Source: Aquimonas sp044377145 (GTDB lineage: Bacteria > Pseudomonadota > Gammaproteobacteria > Xanthomonadales > Xanthomonadaceae). Taken from it: a stretch of DNA of 64,000 nucleotides. Positions 53,836 to 62,570 of this stretch are shown here, in pieces; within the stretch, counting starts at the first letter, position 1, and each line of letters opens with the position of its first letter. Location: assembly GCF_044377145.1 (NCBI RefSeq), contig NZ_JBILJQ010000001.1, positions 62,001 to 126,000 of the forward strand, written 5' to 3'. The position numbers and the translations under genes are program-made. The notes beneath the pieces were generated by a model. The model did not search any database and was not told the DNA's origin. It worked only from the letters and a program-made list of their open reading frames with translations.

Positions 53836-55767
53836 ATGGCCGTTCCCACGCGTCGATTGCACCGTTTCCTCCTGGGCTGGGCACTGCTGTTCGGCCTGGT
53901 CATGTTGGTGCGCGCGCTGGGCGGGTTGCAGCCGGCTTCACTGCACGGCTTCGATCTCTTCAGCACCCTGCTGGCTGATCAGCAGCCCAGCACCGAGATC
54001 GTGCTCATCGGAATCAACGATGACGACATGCTTCGTTTCGGTTCGCCGCCCTACGAGGACGATCGTTACGTCGATGCCTTCAGCCGGCTGTTCCGCGCCG
54101 AACCTGCCGCGGTGATCTGGGCAGGCCTGCGGCCAGTGCACATGGGCAGCGGCGCCGAGGAGCTGAATACAATGATCCGCAGCCAGCCACGCTGGTTTAT
54201 CGGGGTCTCACCTGCCGGTGCGGCGCAACCGGAGATCCCCGCCCTACCTGCGTTCATGGAGGCCGGCAGAGTCGGTCATCTGACCCAGGTCGCCGACCGT
54301 GACAACGCCACGCGCCGGATCTTGCTCTCGCTGCGCAGTCCGGACGGTACAAGGACGCCCCACCGCGGACTGCTTGGCGTCAACGCCTACCTCCAAGCCC
54401 GCGAACCGCAGCGTGAGCCGCTGCGGCTGGACGCCGACAGCACCCTGCTGCTGGAGAACGTGCGCTACCCCGCGCACCCGTCCGGGAGGTTCGGCGAATA
54501 CCTGAGCGGGCTCGATGACTCGGCACTGTGGAGCCACCTGCTGCAGGACGTGAGGCGCGCTGACTATCGCAGCTACAGCCTTTCGCAGCTGTTGGACGGC
54601 CAAGTCGACGACGACGCCTTGCGCGATCGACTTCTGGTCGTGGGCACCGACTCCATGCTTCGCTTGCGTCCGGTGATGTCGGCCACCAGTTTTCGTTGGT
54701 TCGACGCCCCGCAGTGGCTCAGCACTCTCGTACTCACCGCGCACCAGATCGACAGCCTGCTGGCGCTCGCACGCGGCCAGGCACGGCCATTTGTGGCGCT
54801 GGGCGAGCCCGCCACCTGGGTGCTGCTGGGGACGTATCTGGCGGCACTGCTGTGGCTGCTCATGCGCGGCCAGCGCGTATCCGCATGGACTGCCCTGGCA
54901 GCGGCTGCGGCCGCCCTGACCCTGGGGCTGGCCCTGTTTGCGCATGCCTTGGGGGTCTGGCTTCCTTGGGTGCCGGCCCTGCTGCTGTGCCTCGGCGCCT
55001 TTGTCTGGCGAACCCTGCTCGGGCTTGAGCAAAGCTCACGAGAGCGCGAGCGGGCGGGTTTGCTGCAGAGGGTCATTGATTCACTGCCGGATCCCATGTG
55101 CGTGATCGACGCCGGCGGCACCATCAAGGTCGGCAATCGCGCTTTCGGCCGGCTTGCTCTGACTGATCAACTCGGCCGACTGCAGCTCAGCAACGCCGTC
55201 GATGCGGACGCCCTCGTACTGCATCTACCCTTTGGCGACGCCGAGCTGCACGTCGACGCGCTCGGGGGAGATCGGCTGCTGCGGGTGCTGGCGTTCAGGC
55301 GGCAGGATCAGGTGGTGCAAGACTTCGGCCGGATCGAAGCGGCAGTCGAACATGCACTGGCAGACACCGGCAGCGCCTCGCCGCTGCAGTTGGCGCTGAT
55401 CGAAGTGGTCGACCATGCCGCACTGGTCGAGCACGACAGTGACAGCTTCGCCGAATTGGCGGCGCGTGAACTGACGCAGCGGATCGCCGCCAGTTTTGTC
55501 GAGGCGCGGCTGCTGTGCCGGATCACGCCGGCGATCTGGCTGCTGCTTTGGGCCGCTGATGAAAAGGCCGCCGCCGACCTGCAGGACGGGCTAGCCAATG
55601 CCGTCGCCTGGCCCCTCAATCTGCAGGGCCGGGCGCTTTCGGTCGAGCTTCGCTCGGTCACGCGGTCGCTGCCGTCCGCGCCGGTCGCCGGGCTGCGCTT
55701 GCTCGTCGACGGTCTGCGCGATCAACTGCGCACATCGGCCGCGGCAACAGTGACCAACCGCCGCTGA
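53836..55767 (+). CDS. CHASE2 membrane sensor with degenerate GGDEF-like C-terminus
   Basis: The 643-residue protein has an N-terminal helix (residues 9-29) and a periplasmic CHASE2 domain (about 35-315: STEIVLIGINDDDMLRFG, then LLVVGTDSM). Three close membrane helices follow (about 333-395), the usual CHASE2 layout, then a PAS-like part (RVIDSLPDPMCVIDAGGTIK). The last 130 residues follow a GGDEF-like rhythm (LIEVVDHAALVEHDSDSFAE, later ELRSVTRSL), but where RxGGDEF is expected it reads CRITPAIWLLLW. No output activity can therefore be predicted. The signal is unknown. Its stop is 31 bases from the convergent AraC gene end. Confidence 0.75.
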   Translation: MAVPTRRLHRFLLGWALLFGLVMLVRALGGLQPASLHGFDLFSTLLADQQPSTEIVLIGINDDDMLRFGSPPYEDDRYVDAFSRLFRAEPAAVIWAGLRPVHMGSGAEELNTMIRSQPRWFIGVSPAGAAQPEIPALPAFMEAGRVGHLTQVADRDNATRRILLSLRSPDGTRTPHRGLLGVNAYLQAREPQREPLRLDADSTLLLENVRYPAHPSGRFGEYLSGLDDSALWSHLLQDVRRADYRSYSLSQLLDGQVDDDALRDRLLVVGTDSMLRLRPVMSATSFRWFDAPQWLSTLVLTAHQIDSLLALARGQARPFVALGEPATWVLLGTYLAALLWLLMRGQRVSAWTALAAAAAALTLGLALFAHALGVWLPWVPALLLCLGAFVWRTLLGLEQSSRERERAGLLQRVIDSLPDPMCVIDAGGTIKVGNRAFGRLALTDQLGRLQLSNAVDADALVLHLPFGDAELHVDALGGDRLLRVLAFRRQDQVVQDFGRIEAAVEHALADTGSASPLQLALIEVVDHAALVEHDSDSFAELAARELTQRIAASFVEARLLCRITPAIWLLLWAADEKAAADLQDGLANAVAWPLNLQGRALSVELRSVTRSLPSAPVAGLRLLVDGLRDQLRTSAAATVTNRR

Positions 55768-55798
55768 GCATCTCCCGGGTCAGTTGAGCGCTGCTGCG

Positions 55799-56566
55799 TC
55801 AGCGGCCGACGCATTGCTCCCGGTACTGCGCCGGCGTCACTTCGAAGGCTTTCTTGAAACTGTTGCCGAAATGCGACTGCGATGAAAAACCGCAGGCCAG
55901 GGCAATCTCGACCAGCGGCAGGCCGGTGTCCGCCAGCAGGGCGCGGGCGTGTTCGAGTCGGCGTCCGATGATGAAGGCCAGCGGCGTGGTGCCGGCCTGC
56001 TCCCGAAGCAGGCGGACCAAGTAGGTCATCGAACAACCCAGATGGCGCGCCAGATCCTCCACCGCCAGATCAAATGCAAGGCGCGTATCGACGAAACGAC
56101 TGAGGCTTCGCAGCAAGGCCTGTGCCTCGCTGTCGGACGGAGTCAGCGCATGGTTGAGCAGGTCCAGCAGCGAGCTGTCGAGCGACTCCGGCAAGCTGCC
56201 CATCGCCGACTGTGCCAACACGAACTGACACCAGTGTTCGAAGCCGGGCTGATAGCGAGGCGCTGGCGCCATCAGCCAGCCCGCGATGGCAGCCGGTGCC
56301 TGCTGCAGCTCGACGATCAGCAGGTTGAAACCGTTCGGGCTGCGCCAGCGCAAAAAGGTACCCATGCGCGCAGCAACCGCCATGCGTGGCGCAAACGACT
56401 GTTCGGGGCTCCCCAGCCATTGGGTTTGAGCCAGGCCCTCCATATGGGCATACAGCGTGGTCGGCGCACTGCTGGTTTCGGCGTGAATCCCGGGCAGGCA
56501 GGTCTGCCGCCGCACGCGCAGCCGCGCGCTTTCTACCAGCACCCGCGTCGGCGAGGGCTTGCTCAA
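55799..56566 (-). CDS. AraC-family transcriptional regulator
   Basis: The 255-residue frame ends with an AraC DNA-binding domain (about 155-252). It has two helix-turn-helix units: DLARHLGCSMTYLVRLLREQ, and VEIALACGFSSQSHFGNSFK followed by TPAQYREQC. The N-terminal 140 residues are a ligand-sensing part without recognised family. The longest start is TTG 56566, and the true start may be elsewhere in the first 20 codons. It is convergent with the CHASE2 gene; its targets are unknown. Confidence 0.85.
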   Translation of the reverse strand: MSKPSPTRVLVESARLRVRRQTCLPGIHAETSSAPTTLYAHMEGLAQTQWLGSPEQSFAPRMAVAARMGTFLRWRSPNGFNLLIVELQQAPAAIAGWLMAPAPRYQPGFEHWCQFVLAQSAMGSLPESLDSSLLDLLNHALTPSDSEAQALLRSLSRFVDTRLAFDLAVEDLARHLGCSMTYLVRLLREQAGTTPLAFIIGRRLEHARALLADTGLPLVEIALACGFSSQSHFGNSFKKAFEVTPAQYREQCVGR

Positions 56567-56736
56567 CAGGCTCGACCGGTGCGCTGGGTCATTCGCGCAG
56601 TGTCGCCATTCGGGGGTTCAAGCGGAGTGGGTCCGAGTGTGGCTGCCGCCGACCGCGCAAGCATAGCCGCTGCCGCGGCCGCGCGGCCCCACCTGCACCC
56701 GGTGGGACCGCGTGGGAAGCAGAACGCCCCCCGGCC

Positions 56737-57693
56737 TCAGCCGCCCGAGAGGATCAGTTCAGCGGCTACCGCTGCCGCGCCAACGTCACTGACTGAACGG
56801 CCCTGTGACCAGCTCTGGGTCGCCGGCAACCTCAACAGGTAGGCGTTGTTGATGACCTGGGTCCGGTTGGGATCACTGAAATAGGCGCCGTGCGAGTAGG
56901 CCGGATTGCGATAGCGGTAGCACGCGACGCTGCGCACCCAGCAGGCGCTGTCGCTGCTGATGAAGCGGTCGCCGAAGTTGAACGCCTCACTGGTGAAGGA
57001 ATGCCAGCGGGCGTTGCCGACGCGGCTACCGGCGGTACTGTTCAGATCGCGCATGAACTGCGAGTCAGAAACCGCCTGGATGCCTTGGGTAGTCCCCGAG
57101 AACGCCCCAGCAATGGTGCCGCCATGCGGCACGCCGTAGCTGTAGACGCCCAGGATCGGCATCGCCGCGAGGCTGGGGAAATCCGGATCGCCGCTGGAAG
57201 CGCGCGACACAGCCTGGCGCACCACCAGACCGCCCAGTGAATCGGCGATCACCCGCACCGGCCGACCGAAATCGCGGTACTCCTTGGCCACAGCCCAGGC
57301 GAAGCGATAGGCAACGTGGCGCAAGCTGGTATCGCGGGTCAGCACGGTGATGTTGGTGGGCGCATCCTGTCTGCGCACGCCGGAATCACCAAGGAAGTTC
57401 TTGGTATAGACAGTGCTCTGCAGATTGATGTCGCAGTTGAAGTTGTCGCTGTAGTAGCCGACGGTGCGGATGCGGCCGGAGATGCCGGTGGCGCGCAGGA
57501 TGTTGTCCTGGTTGGCCCAAATGCCGCGACAATTCCAGGCATCGTTGCCGCCGCTGCCGTTAGCGGAGCTGTTGTAACCATGCAGAAGCAGAACCGTGTC
57601 GGTGGCCGCCGCCTCAGCACGCGGCGCAGCGCCGAGCAGCAGGGCAAAGCCGACCGCAGCGGCGGTGAGCAAATGATTGCAGAAAACTCTCAT
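56737..57693 (-). CDS. Secreted PGAP1/lipase-like serine hydrolase
   Basis: This 318-residue product has a signal peptide (MRVFCNHLLTAAAVGFALLL, mature near residue 30). The alpha/beta-hydrolase fold opens with VLLLHGYNSSANG (oxyanion region) and has the nucleophile elbow ADSLGGLVVRQAV, in which the first Gly of GxSxG is Ala. A His for the triad may be in PAYSHGAYF. Several cysteines (for example WNCRGIW and DSACWVRSVACY) could make disulfides. It might be an esterase, lipase or polymer depolymerase. It lies 170 bases after the large secreted protein gene, beyond a terminator. Confidence 0.75.
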   Translation of the reverse strand: MRVFCNHLLTAAAVGFALLLGAAPRAEAAATDTVLLLHGYNSSANGSGGNDAWNCRGIWANQDNILRATGISGRIRTVGYYSDNFNCDINLQSTVYTKNFLGDSGVRRQDAPTNITVLTRDTSLRHVAYRFAWAVAKEYRDFGRPVRVIADSLGGLVVRQAVSRASSGDPDFPSLAAMPILGVYSYGVPHGGTIAGAFSGTTQGIQAVSDSQFMRDLNSTAGSRVGNARWHSFTSEAFNFGDRFISSDSACWVRSVACYRYRNPAYSHGAYFSDPNRTQVINNAYLLRLPATQSWSQGRSVSDVGAAAVAAELILSGG

Positions 57694-57814
57694 GAGAAAC
57701 CTCGTTCGGGAAGAAAGCCGGGGGCGCGCAGGCAGCGCAAGCAATGCGCAGCGCTCAATAATGTTATCTCCCGTTTCTTCCTGCGTATTGCACAAACCGC
57801 CCGCGGGCTGGCAG

Positions 57815-57856
57815 AAAAAGCCCGTCGGCTGCCCGATCAACCGGCTGCCGACGGGC
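57815..57856 (-). terminator. Intrinsic terminator of the large secreted protein gene
   Basis: A perfect 10-bp stem (57847-57856 with 57820-57829) is followed on the minus strand by five T. It lies seven bases after the stop at 57864, between the two secreted-protein genes. Confidence 0.88.
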
Positions 57857-57863
57857 CGCGGGA

Positions 57864-59318
57864 TCAGCAGCCCGGCGAGGCAGCCGCCGCCGGCGTGCTG
57901 TCAAGAATCACGCCAGCCGGCGCCGAAATCAGACCCGGAATGAAGCCCTGCACGTTCCAGTCGACAGTTTCATTCGGGCGCAGCACTTTGCTGGCGATAG
58001 TGGAGGCGGTCGGGCCGGCCGGGCAGCGCACGAAAGCGCGAGCGATCGGCTTCTGCACGCCGTTTTCGCGGATGCGAAACGCACCGTCGTAGTGCCGCGA
58101 CTTGGCAACCGCGCCGGAACACGCCTGCTGGCCGGGATACGCCGCGATCTGCAGCCTAGCGGTCACGCAAACGCCGCTGCGGTTGGTCGCGGCGAAATTC
58201 AACAGATACTCCGCACCGTAGTTGGCGGTGGACCAGGGATCGCTGTCACGCCCTTCGGACTGCCCGGAGTTGTTGGCCGAGTAGTAGCGCAGGGCCGGTG
58301 CCCGCTGCGAGGCACTGGAGGGCGTCGGCGTCTGCGGGTTCATCACGCAGCTGCTGCCGACCTGCTGGTTGGGCGGCGCCGAGAGGAATTGCCAGCCGCG
58401 CGAGGAGGTAGCGCTGGTAATGCTGGCACTGGTGGAGCCGGCCCAGCGCTCGAACCGGTAGATCCCTGCGGGTCGGCCCCAGCCAATACTGTTGAGGTCG
58501 GTGCAGGGCGCACCACCGAACACATTCTGGCTACCGTCCGGGTTGAACGTCGAGGGCACGTTGCCCCAGGCGTACTGACGCTTGCTGAGCGTATTGGCCA
58601 GCGATTCCGAGAAATTGTTCGCAGACGCCGCCACCACCCGCACGCGCAGGCAGCCCGAGGTCGCGCGGATCTTGATGCGGGCGTCCAGCGACGCGCCGCG
58701 GGTGCCACGCAGCATGAACAATGGAAACGGCTGGCTGATGGTGCGGCCGCTGACGTTGATGAAACGCGAGCCGAAGTTGTCGCTAAGCGCATTGATCCAA
58801 CTGGGCAGGCTGCCCGTCAGTGATGCCAACGAGACCGAGTATGAGGGGCTCTTGCCCGGATCGAGCGTGGTGGCGGTGTCACCAAGAACGTCGCGTTGGG
58901 AGATCGCCGAACCATAGGCATTGAAGGTCGCACTGGAGCCGGCGGGCTCGATCAGCAGGAAGATCCGATCGACCTGCTGATCACTGCCACTGGGTGCTGC
59001 CAGCAGATGGTGCATGTAGAACGCGAACTCGCGCATTGAGCCGGACGGACAGGCGCCATCGAGCGTGCCTGTCGTGAGCGCACGGTTGACGGTACCAGCG
59101 ACGATCGGCGTCATCGGGTCGGTCCCAAGCAGCAGGCCCTCGCGACTGACGCTTTCAGGATTGTTGCTGACGACGATCGGGCTTCCCTCCATGGTGCCCG
59201 GCAAGGGCTGAAGGCTGCCGTAGGCCGGTTGAGCCTGGCTGCTGCCGCTCCAGGCGGCGCAGACAGCCAGGACCGCAACACTGAAGGCAAGCAGCGGGTG
59301 ACGCGTGGATTGGAACAT
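57864..59318 (-). CDS. Secreted protein of unknown family
   Basis: The 484-residue product starts with a signal peptide (MFQSTRHPLLAFSVAVLAVCAAWSGSSQA pattern, cut near residue 30). The mature protein is rich in Ser, Thr, Asn and Gly, with scattered cysteines (GACPSGS, SGCLRVRV, APCTDLNS, GSSCVMN, GVCVTAR, QQACSGAV, VRCPAGP) that are probably paired. Strand-like stretches alternate with loops, which suggests an extracellular beta-sandwich protein. No catalytic motif was seen. It is followed by its own terminator and then the secreted hydrolase, which may act with it. Confidence 0.7.
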   Translation of the reverse strand: MFQSTRHPLLAFSVAVLAVCAAWSGSSQAQPAYGSLQPLPGTMEGSPIVVSNNPESVSREGLLLGTDPMTPIVAGTVNRALTTGTLDGACPSGSMREFAFYMHHLLAAPSGSDQQVDRIFLLIEPAGSSATFNAYGSAISQRDVLGDTATTLDPGKSPSYSVSLASLTGSLPSWINALSDNFGSRFINVSGRTISQPFPLFMLRGTRGASLDARIKIRATSGCLRVRVVAASANNFSESLANTLSKRQYAWGNVPSTFNPDGSQNVFGGAPCTDLNSIGWGRPAGIYRFERWAGSTSASITSATSSRGWQFLSAPPNQQVGSSCVMNPQTPTPSSASQRAPALRYYSANNSGQSEGRDSDPWSTANYGAEYLLNFAATNRSGVCVTARLQIAAYPGQQACSGAVAKSRHYDGAFRIRENGVQKPIARAFVRCPAGPTASTIASKVLRPNETVDWNVQGFIPGLISAPAGVILDSTPAAAASPGC

Positions 59319-59996
59319 CGAGATTCTCCTAAGACGTGGGCGCCACCGACGCCAGGCTGCGCGGGGCGCCTTACTGTAGGGCCGAGCAGTCGGGCAGGTC
59401 TGTCAGAAACGACGCGATGGCTGTCAGGTTTCCACCAACGCCCTTGAACAGTTCACGACTTGCAATTCATCGCTGCGAAAAATGCAACGCCTCCGCATGA
59501 ATGCACTGACATCGTCAAGCCATCAGCCGAGTGAGGACCCGAGCATCGGAGCCGGCCGCAGGCGCAGATCTGGTTGATCCTGTCGGCGCCGGGAGCTTTC
59601 ACCGGAACGGATCCCGCAACAGCGGACGAACCTCATCGGCCCCGCGGCCAGCGAGAACGCCGCGCATGCAGGCGCCGAATGCATCGCCAATCGCCAGCGA
59701 CGTCGACGTCGACGTCGACGTCGACGATCAACAGTTTGATCGGGATGAGCACGCCATTGCGGAGCGCATCCGCACATCAGGCAATGCGTAGGGGTGAAGC
59801 TCCGAACTGAGAAAGCTGCCACCTGCGCCCCGAGCAAGAGCAAGCTCTACGGCAACCACAACGAAGCCTTCTTCGCGGCCCGATATGACACCGACTCGGA
59901 CCGGGTGGCTGCCGATTCTTAAGGCTCGACTGTCTCAACCCAGGCATTTCAATCCCAGCGCGCTGCGCTGCCGGAGGCAGCACCAAGCGCAACGAC
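59319..59996. other. Large gap without a supported gene
   Basis: These 678 bases lie between the GST end and the start of the secreted-protein gene. Frames at 59531-59791 and 59523-59843 have no ribosome site or similarity and run through a simple repeat. The region just upstream of 59318 must hold the promoter of the secreted protein. Confidence 0.5.
59699..59726. repeat. GACGTC hexamer tandem repeat
   Basis: Four exact GACGTC units plus a partial fifth run in tandem in the large gap. The repeat is self-complementary, so it can also form a hairpin. Confidence 0.85.
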
Positions 59997-60599
59997 TCAC
60001 GCCGCCGGCGGCACCGACGATGCAAAACTCTCGCGCTGCGCCACCGTTTCGAGCCACGCCGCAAGCTTCGGCGCAACCGATCGCCATTCGATCTCGGGCA
60101 ACCGGAAATCGAGGTACGCCAGCGCCGCAGCCGAGGCCATCGCGCCGAGATCGAAGTGCTGCGCCAGCGCCTCGGCCTCCTTCTCCAGCTCGACCACGCC
60201 GCGCAGGATGGCGCTGCGCCAGCGCGTCAGCCAGTCCGGCGAACGCTGCGATTCGATCCGTCGGCCTTCCATCACGCAGGAGACGGCCGCATCGGTGATG
60301 CCGTCGGCGAGTGCCTCGCGACGCAGCACCTGCCATCGCTCGATGCCCGACGCAGGGACACTCCGCGGCTCGGCCACGCTGTCCAGATAGGCACAGATCA
60401 GCGGGCTGTCGAACAGGGTGAATCCGGGCGCGACGACCAAGGCCGGCACCTTGGCCAAGGGATTGGCGGCCAGCAGTTCGGGCGGGTCGAGCAGCGGGTT
60501 GGCGGCCACGATCTGCACCTGTGCCTGCAGGCCTTTTTCGATCACCAGCATGCGTACTTTGCGCGCGTAGGGCGATGTCGCGGAATAGATCAGCTGCAT
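59997..60599 (-). CDS. Glutathione S-transferase family protein
   Basis: The 200-residue protein has a thioredoxin-like N-terminal domain (residues 1-78) that starts MQLIYSATSPYARKVRMLV, with a Ser in the SPYARKV motif where glutathione binds, and LAKVPALVV, followed by the Glu/Ser site rewritten as LFDSPLICAYLD. The helical domain fills 85-200. It resembles the YibF/Gst-like group. The substrate is unknown. It is divergent from the halogenase-family gene, with 172 bases between starts; a longer reading frame to 60773 lacks similarity. Confidence 0.88.
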   Translation of the reverse strand: MQLIYSATSPYARKVRMLVIEKGLQAQVQIVAANPLLDPPELLAANPLAKVPALVVAPGFTLFDSPLICAYLDSVAEPRSVPASGIERWQVLRREALADGITDAAVSCVMEGRRIESQRSPDWLTRWRSAILRGVVELEKEAEALAQHFDLGAMASAAALAYLDFRLPEIEWRSVAPKLAAWLETVAQRESFASSVPPAA

Positions 60600-60771
60600 G
60601 GCGGGCTCCGGAAAACAGACAGCGCGCACGCTAGCAAATCCGACCAACGCGATGCGACACCGACTGCATACGTATGCGGCCGCGGCTTGGCTTCCCCGTC
60701 GCGCGGCGTGCGGGCACACTCGCGCAAACGTGCGCGTCAGACGCACCCACCAACGTGTGAAGGGGCGGGAC

Positions 60772-62292
60772 ATGCAGGATCAACGGGTACGTGAAGTGGT
60801 GATCGTCGGCGGCGGCACCGCCGGCTGGATGACGGCCGCCGCGCTGTCCAAGGTGCTGAGCAAGGACTACTCGATCCGCCTGGTCGAATCCGAAGAGATC
60901 GGCACGGTCGGTGTCGGCGAGGCGACCATCCCGTTGATCAAGGTGTTCAACACCGCGCTGGAACTGGACGAGCAGGACTTCGTGCGCCGCACCCAGGGAT
61001 CGTTCAAGCTCGGTATCGAATTCGTCAACTGGCACCAGCTGGGCGACAGCTACATCCATGGCTTCGGCAAGATCGGCCAGGACCTCGGCGTGGTGCCGTT
61101 CTACCACTACTGGCTGAAGCTGCATCAGCAGGGCCTGGTCGGCCATTTCGACGACTACTCGATCAATACCGCGGCCGCACGCGCCAACAAGTTTCTGCCG
61201 GCACGCAGCGACCGCCCGAACTCGCCGATCGCCGATATCGGCTACGCCTACCACTTCGATGCCGGCCTGTATGCGCGCTTCCTGCGCGGCTATGCCGAAG
61301 CGCGAGGCGTGGTCCGCAGCGAGGGCAAGGTGGCGACGGTCGAGCAGCACCCGGAGTCAGGCTTCGTCACCGCGGTAACCCTGCACAGTGGCGAGCGCAT
61401 CGGCGGCCAGCTGTTCATCGATTGCTCGGGCTTCCGCGGCCTGCTGATCGAGCAGACCTTGCAGACCGGCTACATCGACTGGACCCACTGGCTGCCCTGC
61501 AACCGCGCGGTCGCGGTGCCCTGCGAATCGGCCACGCCGCTCACGCCGTATACGCGTTCAACCGCGCGCAAGGCCGGCTGGCAGTGGCGGATTCCGCTGC
61601 AGCATCGCACCGGCAACGGGCATGTGTTCTCGAACGATTTCATCAGCGAGGACGAGGCCACCGCGATCCTGCTCGCCAACCTCGACGGTAAGCCGCTGGC
61701 CGATCCGCGCGTGCTCAGTTTCGTCACCGGCAAGCGGCGCAAGTTCTGGAACAAGAACGTGGTAGCGGTTGGTCTTGCCAGCGGCTTCATGGAGCCACTC
61801 GAGTCCACCAGCATCCATTTGATCCAGTCGGCGATCGCGCGGCTGACCGCGTTTTTCCCGCATGCGGGCTTCGAGCAGATCGACATCGACGAGTTCAATG
61901 CCCACTCGGATTTCGAGTTCGACAAGATCCGCGATTTCCTGATCCTGCACTACCACGCCACTGATCGCACCGACACGCCGTTCTGGAACTACTGCCGCAA
62001 CATGGACATCCCCGACAGCCTGCGCCACAAGATGGAGCTGTTCCGCAGCAATGGCCGGATCTTCCGTGATGGCGGTGAACTGTTCGCCGAGCCGAGCTGG
62101 GTGCAGGTCATGCACGGCCAGGGCCTGCGCCCCCGCGGCTACCACGCCCTGGTCGACGCGCAGACTGACGAGGCCATCCGCAAGCACGTCGACACCGTGC
62201 GCGCGGTGATCGCCAACTGCGTGCAGGCCATGCCGACCCACGCCGACTTCATCGCCAAGCACTTCGACGCCAAGGCGCTGCACGCGGCCTGA
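60772..62292 (+). CDS. Flavin-dependent tryptophan halogenase family protein
   Basis: The 506-residue protein has the FAD loop GGGTAGWM (residues 13-20), the catalytic Lys79 in GSFKLGIEF and the halogenase signature WQWRIP (270-275). All lie at nearly the same positions as in tryptophan 7-halogenase PrnA (Lys79, WxWxIP). The catalytic Glu is expected in EPLESTSIH. The motif set says halogenase fold, but many such proteins beside TonB-dependent receptors in this group of bacteria have unknown substrates. GAAGGGGCGG precedes ATG 60772. It is convergent with a TonB-dependent receptor gene and lacks a visible flavin reductase partner. Confidence 0.85.
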   Translation: MQDQRVREVVIVGGGTAGWMTAAALSKVLSKDYSIRLVESEEIGTVGVGEATIPLIKVFNTALELDEQDFVRRTQGSFKLGIEFVNWHQLGDSYIHGFGKIGQDLGVVPFYHYWLKLHQQGLVGHFDDYSINTAAARANKFLPARSDRPNSPIADIGYAYHFDAGLYARFLRGYAEARGVVRSEGKVATVEQHPESGFVTAVTLHSGERIGGQLFIDCSGFRGLLIEQTLQTGYIDWTHWLPCNRAVAVPCESATPLTPYTRSTARKAGWQWRIPLQHRTGNGHVFSNDFISEDEATAILLANLDGKPLADPRVLSFVTGKRRKFWNKNVVAVGLASGFMEPLESTSIHLIQSAIARLTAFFPHAGFEQIDIDEFNAHSDFEFDKIRDFLILHYHATDRTDTPFWNYCRNMDIPDSLRHKMELFRSNGRIFRDGGELFAEPSWVQVMHGQGLRPRGYHALVDAQTDEAIRKHVDTVRAVIANCVQAMPTHADFIAKHFDAKALHAA

Positions 62293-62388
62293 GGCCACGC
62301 GTGGGCCAATGCAGCACGCGCAGACGGAGCTTGCTGCGTGCGGCTCTGAGGCAAGTCGACGGATGCGCGAGGTGCAGACACACAAAGA

Positions 62389-62417
62389 CAAACCCCCGCC
62401 GGGGATGCGGGGGTTTG
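62389..62417 (+). terminator. Terminator-like hairpin after the halogenase gene
   Basis: An 11-bp stem (62389-62399 with 62407-62417) has a seven-base loop and T residues within the right arm. It lies about 97 bases after the halogenase stop. Confidence 0.65.
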
Positions 62418-62430
62418 CCTTGTCGGCCTC

Positions 62431-62454
62431 GGCATTCCGCTGCCGCGGAATGCC
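62431..62454. repeat. Second intergenic hairpin
   Basis: A perfect 10-bp stem (62431-62440 with 62445-62454) with a TGCC loop lies between the convergent halogenase and receptor genes. Confidence 0.5.
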
Positions 62455-62536
62455 GGCTGCACCGCGAGCGCGGTCGTGGGCCCGGCTCGCTCCATGAGCG
62501 CAGGCCATGCGCTCATGATCTGGCTTCAAACCACCG

Positions 62537-62562
62537 TGGTCCGGCCGCTGACGGCCGGACCA
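62537..62562 (-). terminator. Hairpin after the TonB-dependent receptor gene
   Basis: An 11-bp stem (62537-62547 with 62552-62562) with a CTGA loop begins nine bases after the receptor stop. A T-tract is lacking on the minus strand. Confidence 0.55.
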
Positions 62563-62570
62563 ACTAACCC

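Noticed and set aside
59699..59726. Possible CRISPR-like or iteron array
   Set aside because: Units are contiguous hexamers without spacers, so it is a simple repeat.
59531..59791. Small plus-strand frame coding an Asp-Val repeat
   Set aside because: The repeat is only the translated GACGTC run; no start signal or homologue was seen.
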